Shown in pieces: positions 1-7,025 of a stretch of DNA of 34,236 nucleotides. A program made the translations under genes and the position numbers. The DNA is from JAGTVB01 sp964624765 (lineage in GTDB: Bacteria > Pseudomonadota > Gammaproteobacteria > HK1). The notes under the pieces are model-generated. The model saw only the letters and a program-made list of their open reading frames with translations, was not told where the DNA came from and did no database searches. The first letter of the stretch is position 1; every line of letters begins with the position of its first letter. The stretch covers positions 1 through 34,236 of the forward strand of contig CAZUZO010000016.1 in the NCBI GenBank assembly GCA_964624765.1, read 5' to 3'.

Positions 1-120
1 ACGGTGGGTGCGAAGGCTTTAAGCCTCGAATGGGAGCCGATGCTCGGCGGGTGCTGTTGACCGGTTACTGCTGCAGCGATACCGCAAGCGGATTTCAACA
101 CATCTACTCGGGAGATCATC

Positions 121-351
121 ATGAGTTACGGTACGGATTTCAAAAGCGGCGGATACGGCGAAGCCTACGCAACGGGGCATCAGAGCAACTCAGACTCGAC
201 TAAGCTGTTCAATCAGGGATTCGATGTGGGAGTGGCCAATCCTGACATCCAGAGCGATGACGACATTACCCGGCAGGGCCAGGGTGTAACCGCGGTGGCA
301 GAAGGTGGAAGCGGTGGCGCCGACAACGTTTATCAAAATACCAACGTTTGA
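121..351 (+). CDS. Small Gly/Ser/Asp/Asn-rich protein (76 aa), possible peptide substrate
   Basis: I do not recognise this protein. It is 76 residues, hydrophilic, with no signal peptide, no membrane segment and no Cys. It is rich in Gly, Ser, Asp and Asn and carries K8-S9-G10-G11 near the start and an H-x-S-N-S-D-S-T stretch around residues 20-27. The start is supported by a GGAG ribosome site about 7 bases before ATG, and a strong rho-independent terminator follows within 100 bases, so it looks like a monocistronic, well-expressed small gene. It resembles in size, composition and N-terminal motif the small gene at 24334-24567, which sits upstream of an ATP-grasp gene. It could be a precursor peptide or exported small protein. 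The GG has no typical hydrophobic -4/-7/-12 leader pattern, so C39 cleavage there is only a guess. Confidence 0.65.
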   Translation: MSYGTDFKSGGYGEAYATGHQSNSDSTKLFNQGFDVGVANPDIQSDDDITRQGQGVTAVAEGGSGGADNVYQNTNV

Positions 352-425
352 TCGCCCGACGGTGTGAGGGCTGTTTGTCACAGCCATTGCTGGAGTCGTT
401 GTCTGTTTGGACTCCCCTACCTATT

Positions 426-449
426 AACCCGGCTCAAGCCGGGTTTTTT
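426..449 (+). terminator. Rho-independent terminator of the small gene
   Basis: An 8-bp perfect stem (AACCCGGC at 426-433 pairing with GCCGGGTT at 438-445) with a 4-base loop runs directly into six T residues (444-449). It lies 75 bases after the stop of the 76-residue gene and matches a classical intrinsic terminator. Confidence 0.9.
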
Positions 450-668
450 CTGTCCGCTTGACATCGATGGGGTCATGGCGTGATGCGAGTGCTTCTGGCA
501 CTATGGTGTCTGCGACGGTTGGTGAGGGCTCGACGACCGTCGGCAGAGAGCGATAAATCCTCCATTTCGATATCGAATGAATTGTTGCGGTTTGCTGCAA
601 TTTGCTGAATATTGCCTCAGAAGTGAGGCTTGCATTGGTCGCCCCTGGGATTCCCACTGAGAAAGGGT

Positions 669-687
669 CTACGGTGTCTTTCCGTAG
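669..687 (+). promoter_or_regulatory. Dyad upstream of copA, possible operator
   Basis: CTACGG (669-674) and CCGTAG (682-687) form a perfect 6-bp inverted repeat with a 7-base spacer, ending 27 bases before the copA start. The position suits a metal-responsive operator or a leader hairpin. I could not match it to a CueR or CopY consensus, and no regulator gene is adjacent. Confidence 0.35.
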
Positions 688-714
688 GGTTCTCGACGCA
701 TCAAAGGATGGTCC

Positions 715-3201
715 ATGAGTACATCCCTACCGGTTCGATCGCAGAACGGTGATTTGGAACTGGGTGTGGAAGGCATGAGTTGCGCTTCCTGTGTTTCGCG
801 GGTCGAGGATGCCATCCGGCAGGTGCCGGGCATCGCCGACGTGAGCGTGAATCTTGCCAGTGGGCGAGCCCGGGTGGTCCTGGGTGGAGCGGACGCGGCT
901 ACCGTCGTGGGAGCGGTGGAGCGGGCGGGTTACGCGACCACCGTCGAGCAGGTCACCTTGAGCGTGGAGGGCATGCGCTGCGCTTCCTGTGTGGCTCGGG
1001 CGGAGCAGGCGCTCACCGACGTGCGCGGGGTCCTCTCGGCGACTGTGAATCTCGCCACCGAAAGCGCGTGGGTGCGTTATGTGTCGGGTGCGGTGGGATC
1101 CCGAGATCTCCTGGCCGCACTGGAAGCGGCCGGCTACCGTGCTTCGATTCGGTTTTCCGGCGCGGAGCAGGTGGACCGGGAGCAGGAGGCCCGTCGCGCC
1201 GAGCTTCTCCGTCTCAAGCGTAGCCTCATCTGGGCAGCGGTGTTCACGGTGCCCATCGTGCTGTTGGACATGGGGGGGCACATGCTCCCCTCCGTGCACG
1301 ATGCGATTCACGCCGCTGTGGGCACCCAGAACCTCTATGTGCTGTTCTTCGTGTTGGCGAGCCTGGTGCAGTTCGGTCCGGGGCTCAGTTTCTACCGCAA
1401 GGGCTGGCCAGCGCTCGTGCGCGGGGCGCCGGACATGAATTCCCTGGTGATACTCGGCACTTCCGCCGCCTACGGTTATTCGGTGGTGGCCACCTTTCTG
1501 CCGGGCGTCTTGCCGGCGGATACGGTGCACGTTTACTACGAAGCCTCCACGGTCATCATCACCCTTATCCTGTTGGGGCGGTTGCTGGAAGCGCGGGCCA
1601 AGGGAGCCACCTCCGAGGCGATCCGTAAGCTCATGGGCCTTCGTCCCCGCAGTGCTCGGGTGCTGCGCGATGGTGAGACACGGCAGGTGGACATGGAGCA
1701 GGTGTTGGCAGGCGATCAGGTGCTGGTGCGGCCCGGTGAGCGGTTGCCGGTGGACGGTGAGGTGACCGAAGGTTCCTCCTACGTGGACGAATCGATGATC
1801 ACCGGTGAGCCACTGCCGGTTCGCAAACAGCGGGGGGACAAGGTGGTCGGTGGGACCGTGAACGGGCAGGGTAGTTTCACCCTGCGTGCGACCCGGGTGG
1901 GCGCGGAGACCGTGCTGGCGCAGATCATCCGCATGGTGGAGGCCGCTCAAGGCTCCAAGCTCCCCATCCAAACACTGGTGGATCGGGGGACCGGCTATTT
2001 CGTGCCGGTCGTGATCGGCTTGGCCCTATTGTCCTTCGTGGTGTGGCTGCTGCTGGGGCCTGAACCTGCCCTGACGTTTGCCCTGGTCAACGCGGTGGCG
2101 GTGCTCATCGTCGCCTGCCCTTGTGCCATGGGCTTGGCCACGCCCACCTCCATCATGGTGGGGACGGGCAAGGGGGCGCAGATGGGGGTGTTGTTCCGGG
2201 GTGGCGATGCCCTGCAGGCCCTGGGCGCCACCCAGGTGGTGGCCCTGGACAAAACCGGCACCCTCACCCAGGGGCGTCCGGAGCTGACCGATGTTCAAGT
2301 AGCCGATGATGTGGATGAGACCCAAGTGCTCAGTCTCGCCGCCAGCTTGGAGCAGCGTTCCGAGCACCCTATCGCCGAGGCCATCGTGCGCGGCGCCAAA
2401 GCGCGCGGGTTAACCCTGGTACAGGTCGACGAATTCCGTGCTGAGCCCGGATTAGGTGCCGCGGGCAAGGTCTTGGGCAAGGCGCTTCTCATCGGTGCGG
2501 ACCGTTATCTCATGCGCGAAGGCATCGAATTGGGCAGGTTCTGGCAGCGCGCCGCGGCCCTGGCTGCCAGGGGACGCACGCCCTTGTACATGGCCGTGGA
2601 CGGCAAAGCGGTAGCGGTGTTGGGTGTGGTGGACCCGGTTAAGGAGGGTGCCCGCGATGCGGTGGCGCGGCTCAAAGCGCAGGGGCTGCATGTCGCCCTC
2701 ATCACCGGCGATAACCGCCGTACCGCGGAAGCCATCGCCCGGGAACTGGATATCGAGCAGGTGGTGGCCGAGGTGCTGCCGCACGGCAAGGTGGAGGCAG
2801 TGAGGCAGTTGCAGCAAGGTGGCCGGCGGGTCACCTTCGTCGGTGACGGCATCAACGATGCCCCGGCCCTGGCTGCGGCGGATGTGGGCATCGCCATCGG
2901 CTCTGGTACCGATGTGGCCATGGAGAGCGCCGATGTGGTGCTGATGTCCGATAACCTGGGCAATGTCCCCAACGCCATTGCGCTTTCCCGAGCTACCCTG
3001 CGCAACATCAAGCAGAATCTTTTTTGGGCATTTGTCTACAATGCGACCCTGCTACCGGTGGCAGCCGGGGCGCTGTATCCGTCCCTAGGGATCCTGCTCT
3101 CGCCGATATTCGCCGCCTTTGCCATGGCGTTTTCCAGCGTCAGCGTGGTCACCAACGCTCTGCGCCTGAAGCACTTCCGTGAGCCACAGGCGGCAGCGTG
3201 A
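715..3201 (+). CDS. copA: Copper-exporting P1B-type ATPase (CopA)
   Basis: This inner-membrane pump would move Cu(I) out of the cytoplasm using ATP. Two N-terminal heavy-metal domains carry GMSCASC (C23, C26) and GMRCASC (C89, C92). The ATPase core has the membrane C-P-C metal site at residues 468-470, the phosphorylation motif DKTGT at D512, an SEHP nucleotide-domain motif, and GDGINDAP at about 710-717. The last membrane helices carry YN and M-x-x-x-SS, typical of the Cu(I) subgroup. The length of 828 residues is normal. ATG is preceded by an AAGGA ribosome site. It converges with the phosphofructokinase gene with only 15 bases between. No copper chaperone or regulator is in the window, so control may act through the upstream dyad. 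Zn/Cd specificity is unlikely given the CPC and YN/SS residues. Confidence 0.96.
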   Translation: MSTSLPVRSQNGDLELGVEGMSCASCVSRVEDAIRQVPGIADVSVNLASGRARVVLGGADAATVVGAVERAGYATTVEQVTLSVEGMRCASCVARAEQALTDVRGVLSATVNLATESAWVRYVSGAVGSRDLLAALEAAGYRASIRFSGAEQVDREQEARRAELLRLKRSLIWAAVFTVPIVLLDMGGHMLPSVHDAIHAAVGTQNLYVLFFVLASLVQFGPGLSFYRKGWPALVRGAPDMNSLVILGTSAAYGYSVVATFLPGVLPADTVHVYYEASTVIITLILLGRLLEARAKGATSEAIRKLMGLRPRSARVLRDGETRQVDMEQVLAGDQVLVRPGERLPVDGEVTEGSSYVDESMITGEPLPVRKQRGDKVVGGTVNGQGSFTLRATRVGAETVLAQIIRMVEAAQGSKLPIQTLVDRGTGYFVPVVIGLALLSFVVWLLLGPEPALTFALVNAVAVLIVACPCAMGLATPTSIMVGTGKGAQMGVLFRGGDALQALGATQVVALDKTGTLTQGRPELTDVQVADDVDETQVLSLAASLEQRSEHPIAEAIVRGAKARGLTLVQVDEFRAEPGLGAAGKVLGKALLIGADRYLMREGIELGRFWQRAAALAARGRTPLYMAVDGKAVAVLGVVDPVKEGARDAVARLKAQGLHVALITGDNRRTAEAIARELDIEQVVAEVLPHGKVEAVRQLQQGGRRVTFVGDGINDAPALAAADVGIAIGSGTDVAMESADVVLMSDNLGNVPNAIALSRATLRNIKQNLFWAFVYNATLLPVAAGALYPSLGILLSPIFAAFAMAFSSVSVVTNALRLKHFREPQAAA

Positions 3202-3216
3202 AGTGAGCAATGCCGA

Positions 3217-4329
3217 TCAGGCCGGGGTCACGCGCCGCATGCTCTCCAGCCAAGGGTGGTCGAGCGGCACGGTTTTCAGTTTGCCCGCTACGTCTTCCAA
3301 GGGGACCGCCTCGGTGCCTTCGCGCCGGGCGGCGATCATAACGCCGTAGACGCCTTCGTGGATGCAGTCCACAGCGGCGGTCCCCAACCGAGTGGCCAAC
3401 AGACGGTCCGCCGCCGAGGGGGTGCCGCCGCGTTGCAGATGGCCAAGGATGGTCACACGCGCTTCCAACCGAGTCAGTTCTTCGAGCTGCTTGGCCAGCC
3501 GCAAGGTATTGCCCACATGTTGCGCTTCGAACGCCGTAAGAAGCGCTTTTGCTTTCTTTTTGTCGGTTTTTTTATTGGCACCGTCTTTCACGGCGAGCAC
3601 TTCCTGCCACTGGCGGGCATCCTCTTTGGACATGGCTCCTTCCGCCACCGCGACGATGCTGAAATGCTTGCCGCTGCGACTGCGGCGGCGAATGACATCG
3701 GCCACTTCTTCGGTATCGTAGGGTATCTCTGGAATCAAGACGACGTCAGCGCCTCCTGCGATACCAGCCCCCAAGGCGAGCCAGCCGACCCGATGCCCCA
3801 TGATCTCGACGATGATGATCCGGTGGTGACTGTGGGCCGTGCTGTGTAACCGGTCGATGGCTTCGGTAGCGATACCCAGTGCAGTGTCGAAGCCAAAGCT
3901 GACATCGGTCAAGGCGACGTCGTTGTCGATGGTTTTCGGCAGCGTGATGATGTTGAGGCCCTGTTTCAGAAGGCGCAAGGCATTTTTCTGCGTGCCGTTT
4001 CCTCCCAGGCAGACCAAGGCATCCAGATGGTGGTTGTGGTAATGCTCGACGATAACGTGGGTCATGTCCTGCTCTTGCCCCCCCACCATCATGCGGTGGG
4101 GCTTGTCGCGGCTGGTGCCGAGAATGGTTCCGCCGACGGTCAAAATGCCCGAAAGGGTCGCGCTATCCAGTCGTATCGTGCGGTTTTCCATGAGGCCGCG
4201 GAAGCCGTGTCGGAACCCGATGACCTGCATTCGGTAGTAACCCAGGGCCGCCTTGCCGACCGCTCGAATGGCTGCATTGAGCCCTGGGCTGTCCCCGCCG
4301 GCGGTGAGAACTCCTATGTATTTCGTCAT
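3217..4329 (-). CDS. pfkA: 6-phosphofructokinase
   Basis: A glycolytic enzyme of the PfkA superfamily that phosphorylates fructose 6-phosphate, 370 residues, cytosolic. Seen: the N-terminal phosphate loop GGDSPG (11-16), GGNGT at 109-113, PKTIDND at 131-137 and MGHRVGWLA. The residue that tracks phosphoryl donor use (E. coli Gly104) is Gly112 here, as in ATP enzymes, while K132 sits where PPi-type and some actinobacterial ATP enzymes carry Lys. The Mg-binding Asp of the usual GGDG is Asn111, which is unusual. Donor (ATP or PPi) therefore cannot be assigned with certainty. The start is supported by a strong GAGGGGG ribosome site 8 bases upstream. The gene stands alone and converges with copA. 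It may serve glycolysis or, if PPi-linked, a reversible step. Confidence 0.93.
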   Translation of the reverse strand: MTKYIGVLTAGGDSPGLNAAIRAVGKAALGYYRMQVIGFRHGFRGLMENRTIRLDSATLSGILTVGGTILGTSRDKPHRMMVGGQEQDMTHVIVEHYHNHHLDALVCLGGNGTQKNALRLLKQGLNIITLPKTIDNDVALTDVSFGFDTALGIATEAIDRLHSTAHSHHRIIIVEIMGHRVGWLALGAGIAGGADVVLIPEIPYDTEEVADVIRRRSRSGKHFSIVAVAEGAMSKEDARQWQEVLAVKDGANKKTDKKKAKALLTAFEAQHVGNTLRLAKQLEELTRLEARVTILGHLQRGGTPSAADRLLATRLGTAAVDCIHEGVYGVMIAARREGTEAVPLEDVAGKLKTVPLDHPWLESMRRVTPA

Positions 4330-4462
4330 GATGTTTTCCCCCCTCGCTGCCCTTCACTGGCCCCCAGAGCACAGTGGTCGATGAATGACCGGAGCCTTGG
4401 TCATCGTTTCACCACGGTCGCCGGTCCGCCGTCCGATCGGCGCCGAAACCTTTTTACTTAGG

Positions 4463-4602
4463 GATTGTGAAAAACCTGCTACGCGGCCCGATAGCGGCGT
4501 TGGGCGGTGCTCGCTCCTCGCTTATCTATCTGATATGTCTCTCGGCTTAGCCCCGTCCGCCTGGCTCTCGGGCCGCTCGCGACGGTTTTTTCACAACCTC
4601 TC
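4463..4602 (+). repeat. TIR element copy A (~140 bp, forward)
   Basis: This is a member of a short palindromic-ended family. It starts GATTGTGAAAAACC and ends with its complement GGTTTTTTCACAACC, with the conserved interior containing GCTACGCGGCCCGATAGCGG and TGATATGTCTC. It begins 133 bases upstream of pfkA and ends six bases past the ppiC-like stop, so it may terminate that transcript. No coding capacity for a transposase; it looks like a non-autonomous MITE. Confidence 0.85.
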
Positions 4603-4608
4603 GCTCGA

Positions 4609-5358
4609 TCAAGCCTTGATGCTGAGCGCCTTGTCGTGTAGCCAACGGTCAAAAAGCTGCTCGGAGATGTTATTGCGCAGGCTCTCATCGAGTTCTGTAT
4701 TACGTCTCTCGTCCAGGCGATAGAGTACCCAATAGCCGCTTTGCTCGAAGGGTCCGAGTAGATCACCGGGCCGTGCCGCAAACACCGCTTGGTTGATGGG
4801 TGCGGGCAAGGTGCCGGACTTGATGCAGCCGACGTAGCCCCCAGAAGTGCGCGTATTGCGTTCCAGAGACACCTTTCTTGCCACAGCGGCGAAATCCTCC
4901 CCCTGGTCTTGGATCTGTCGGCGTGCCGCCTCGGCGTCGTTGGCTGTCGCGCAGACGATGCGCGACACCGAAGCCATCATGAAATGATGCTTGTGGGTCT
5001 CGAAGTGGGCTTCCACGTCTTTTTTGGTGATAAGCCGATCTTTGAGCTTCTGCCGCAGTAGATCGCAGCGCATGATGTCATTCCACTGCTCCATTGTGAT
5101 GCCATGCCAGCGGCAGTAACGGCTCATGTCGATGGCGTTTGCCAATCCCAGTAAGCGACGACGGGTCTGTGAGTAGTCGCGGAACTCCTGATCCCCGATG
5201 GTGATCTCGAGCTCCTTGCATTCGAGCGCGATCACGCGGTTTGCGATCAGCCGATAAATGGCATTACGAAACGTCCCGTTGCCCTTGAGGTGGACGATCA
5301 CGTCCTCCACGGTAACGGGTTTACCGCTGACGGTGGTTAACACGTCGTGCATTTGCAT
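4609..5358 (-). CDS. Cytoplasmic PpiC-type (parvulin) peptidyl-prolyl isomerase
   Basis: A 249-residue protein with an N-terminal helical region resembling SurA/NifM-type chaperone segments (about 1-120) and a parvulin rotamase domain at about 126-217, including the S-x-x-x-x-T-R-x-S-G-G-Y-V-G segment and F-x-x-x-P-G-D-L-L-G-P. It lacks a signal peptide, so it should act in the cytoplasm, unlike SurA or PpiD. A GAGGT ribosome site lies about 10 bases before ATG. It follows the sigma-54 activator by 18 bases and is surely co-transcribed with it. Parvulin-like proteins are known neighbours of HlyD/C39-ABC peptide exporters, so a role in holding or maturing the secreted peptide is plausible, but that is inference. 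It could equally help fold another client, as NifM does for NifH. Confidence 0.85.
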   Translation of the reverse strand: MQMHDVLTTVSGKPVTVEDVIVHLKGNGTFRNAIYRLIANRVIALECKELEITIGDQEFRDYSQTRRRLLGLANAIDMSRYCRWHGITMEQWNDIMRCDLLRQKLKDRLITKKDVEAHFETHKHHFMMASVSRIVCATANDAEAARRQIQDQGEDFAAVARKVSLERNTRTSGGYVGCIKSGTLPAPINQAVFAARPGDLLGPFEQSGYWVLYRLDERRNTELDESLRNNISEQLFDRWLHDKALSIKA

Positions 5359-5376
5359 AAGCGTTGGACCTCGTGC

Positions 5377-6630
5377 TTAGCGATAATCCGCCGCGTGGAG
5401 GTTGAACTTATTGAGGAGCTGGTAGACGCGCGAGCGCGAGAGCTGCATTTCTCGACACACCTTCTTCATATTACCGTGATGTTTTTGTAGCACCTCGGTC
5501 AGGTATTCGCGCTCGGCAACGCTGCGCACATCATCGAGTTTACGCATATCGGGTGCCGCGTCATTGCCGTGCGTCGGCTGGGTTTCAAGGTCGTAGCGTT
5601 GATAGCGCTCCGGCAGATCGGCTAGCGTGACGGGCGCCTCACCGGCAATGTAAGCGACATATTGGGCTATGTTTTTCAGTTCGCGGATGTTCCCGGGAAA
5701 GCGGTAGCGGTTGATGATGAAATCGCGCAGATCCGTGCTCAGACCGATCGACTGTTTTCGGGTGCTGGAGCATGCCTCCTGCAAGAAGTACTCGAACAGA
5801 ATCTCGATTTCGTCTCGTCGCTCTCGCAGCGGAGGTATCCACAGGGGACACATGTTGATGCGGTAGTAAAGATCCTCGCGAAACTGTGCGTTGGCCACCA
5901 TCTGCTCAAGGTTCTTATGGGTTGCGGCGATGACTTTGACATTAACCTGGCGGGTCTTGTCGGACCCGACTCGCTGCAACTCACCGAGCTCTAGCACGCG
6001 CAGCAGTTTGACCTGTGCCTGTAACTCCAGATCGCCGATCTCATCGAGAAACATGGTCCCGCCATCGGCCTCCTCGAATTTGCCCTTTCTATCGCTGGTA
6101 GCACCCGTAAAGGCTCCTTTCACATGGCCGAACAGCTCGGACTCGATGATATCCGACGGGAAGGCGCCACAGTTGACGGCCACGAATTTGTCCCGGTTAC
6201 TGTTCAGGTGGATGATACGCGCGAACAGCTCTTTCCCAGAGCCCGTTTCTCCCTCGAGCAGGATGGTCAGGTCCGTTGCCGCGACCTTGGCGATGGTCTT
6301 GAGCACCTTGAGGATCCTGGGATTACGGCCGATGATGCCTTCGATTTTAAGGTTGTCGGGATCGGCTCCGGGAAGCATCGGGGACAGGGGTTCCGACTCC
6401 TCCGCCGTGTAGCCTCGGCCGGTACTGCTCAGTTGGATCAGCGAGCCACGCAGAATGTCCAACTCGCGCATGAGGTGGCTCTTCTCCTGCTCGCTGACTC
6501 CCGGCCACTCCAGGGTTTTCATCTTGACGAACTCGATACGGGCGATGTTCTCGTTGAGCAGTTGACCCGTATCGAGGGTATGCTGCGAGAGATCGACGGG
6601 CAAATAGTCGATGTCTTGCCGCTCGTGCAT
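5377..6630 (-). CDS. Sigma-54-dependent transcriptional activator without receiver domain
   Basis: A 417-residue bacterial enhancer-binding protein. Residues 1-95 form a non-conserved, partly coiled N-terminus with no response-regulator, GAF or PAS signature that I recognise. The AAA+ domain follows: Walker A GETGSGKE (127-134), the sigma-54 contact loop GAFTGA (172-177), Walker B GGTMFLDE (190-197) and the R-finger region FREDLYYR (250-257). A Fis-type helix-turn-helix closes the protein (about 384-410). With GAFTGA intact it should remodel sigma-54 polymerase. The activating signal is unknown. It is followed by the parvulin gene at 18 bases and lies downstream of the three TolC-like genes on the same strand, separated by a repeat element. 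The secretion genes are obvious candidate targets, but I found no good -24/-12 promoter near them. Confidence 0.93.
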   Translation of the reverse strand: MHERQDIDYLPVDLSQHTLDTGQLLNENIARIEFVKMKTLEWPGVSEQEKSHLMRELDILRGSLIQLSSTGRGYTAEESEPLSPMLPGADPDNLKIEGIIGRNPRILKVLKTIAKVAATDLTILLEGETGSGKELFARIIHLNSNRDKFVAVNCGAFPSDIIESELFGHVKGAFTGATSDRKGKFEEADGGTMFLDEIGDLELQAQVKLLRVLELGELQRVGSDKTRQVNVKVIAATHKNLEQMVANAQFREDLYYRINMCPLWIPPLRERRDEIEILFEYFLQEACSSTRKQSIGLSTDLRDFIINRYRFPGNIRELKNIAQYVAYIAGEAPVTLADLPERYQRYDLETQPTHGNDAAPDMRKLDDVRSVAEREYLTEVLQKHHGNMKKVCREMQLSRSRVYQLLNKFNLHAADYR

Positions 6631-7025
6631 GGGTTTACTCGCTGTTTGGCGGTGGCAACCGACCGCAACGGCCTATCTTACCGCGGCTCGCCGAGGGGAA
6701 ACCGCTGGCCGCGTTCCAGTATAAGCGTGCCGACGCCTAGACGATATCCGAGCCGTGGCGAGTGAGCGCTTTTGATAAAACCTGCTACATGACCCGATAG
6801 CGGCGTTGGGCGGTGCTCGCCTCCTCGCCCATCGACTTGATATGTCTCGTTGCTGTGCGGCGTCCGCCTTGCTCTCGTGCCGCTCGCGACGGTTCTTTAA
6901 AAAGCTCTGAGCTCGGAAGCGTGCGGGTGGTGGGCAGCATCGCCGAGGGGGCAAAGGCGACGATCAAACAGCCTCCCTGCTCGGTGGAGGCAGGATAGGG
7001 ACCCACCGGGCAAGCCTGGAGAATT
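6631..7025. other. Gap between sigma-54 activator and first TolC-like gene
   Basis: This 395-base gap contains repeat copy B (about 6766-6910). Positions 6911-7025 and 6631-6765 show no recognisable gene or terminator. The activator promoter, if separate from the TolC operon, must lie here. Confidence 0.5.
6766..6910 (+). repeat. TIR element copy B (forward, diverged)
   Basis: It matches the same ~140-bp family (interior CCGATAGCGGCGTTGGGCGG, then TTGATATGTCTC, then CGCTCGCGACGGTT). The ends are more diverged (GATAAAACC left, GGTTCTTTAAAAAGCTC right). It sits between the activator and the TolC-like genes. Confidence 0.8.

Larger units (their letters stand above)
352..714. other. Intergenic region between the small protein and copA
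   Basis: This gap holds the terminator at 426-449 and the dyad at 669-687. The rest (about 450-660) shows only a spurious-looking minus-strand reading frame, without ribosome site or recognisable protein. Confidence 0.5.

Noticed and set aside
121..160. Classical double-glycine leader in the 76-residue protein
   Set aside because: GG is present at residues 10-11, but the usual hydrophobic residues at -4, -7 and -12 are missing and the leader would be very short, so C39 cleavage at this site is not claimed.
490..515. TGGCAC followed by a TG-rich stretch resembling a -24 element before copA
   Set aside because: No TTGC at the required distance.
727..1971. 414-residue minus-strand reading frame
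   Set aside because: It is a shadow of copA in a GC-rich region, His/Arg-rich and without family similarity.
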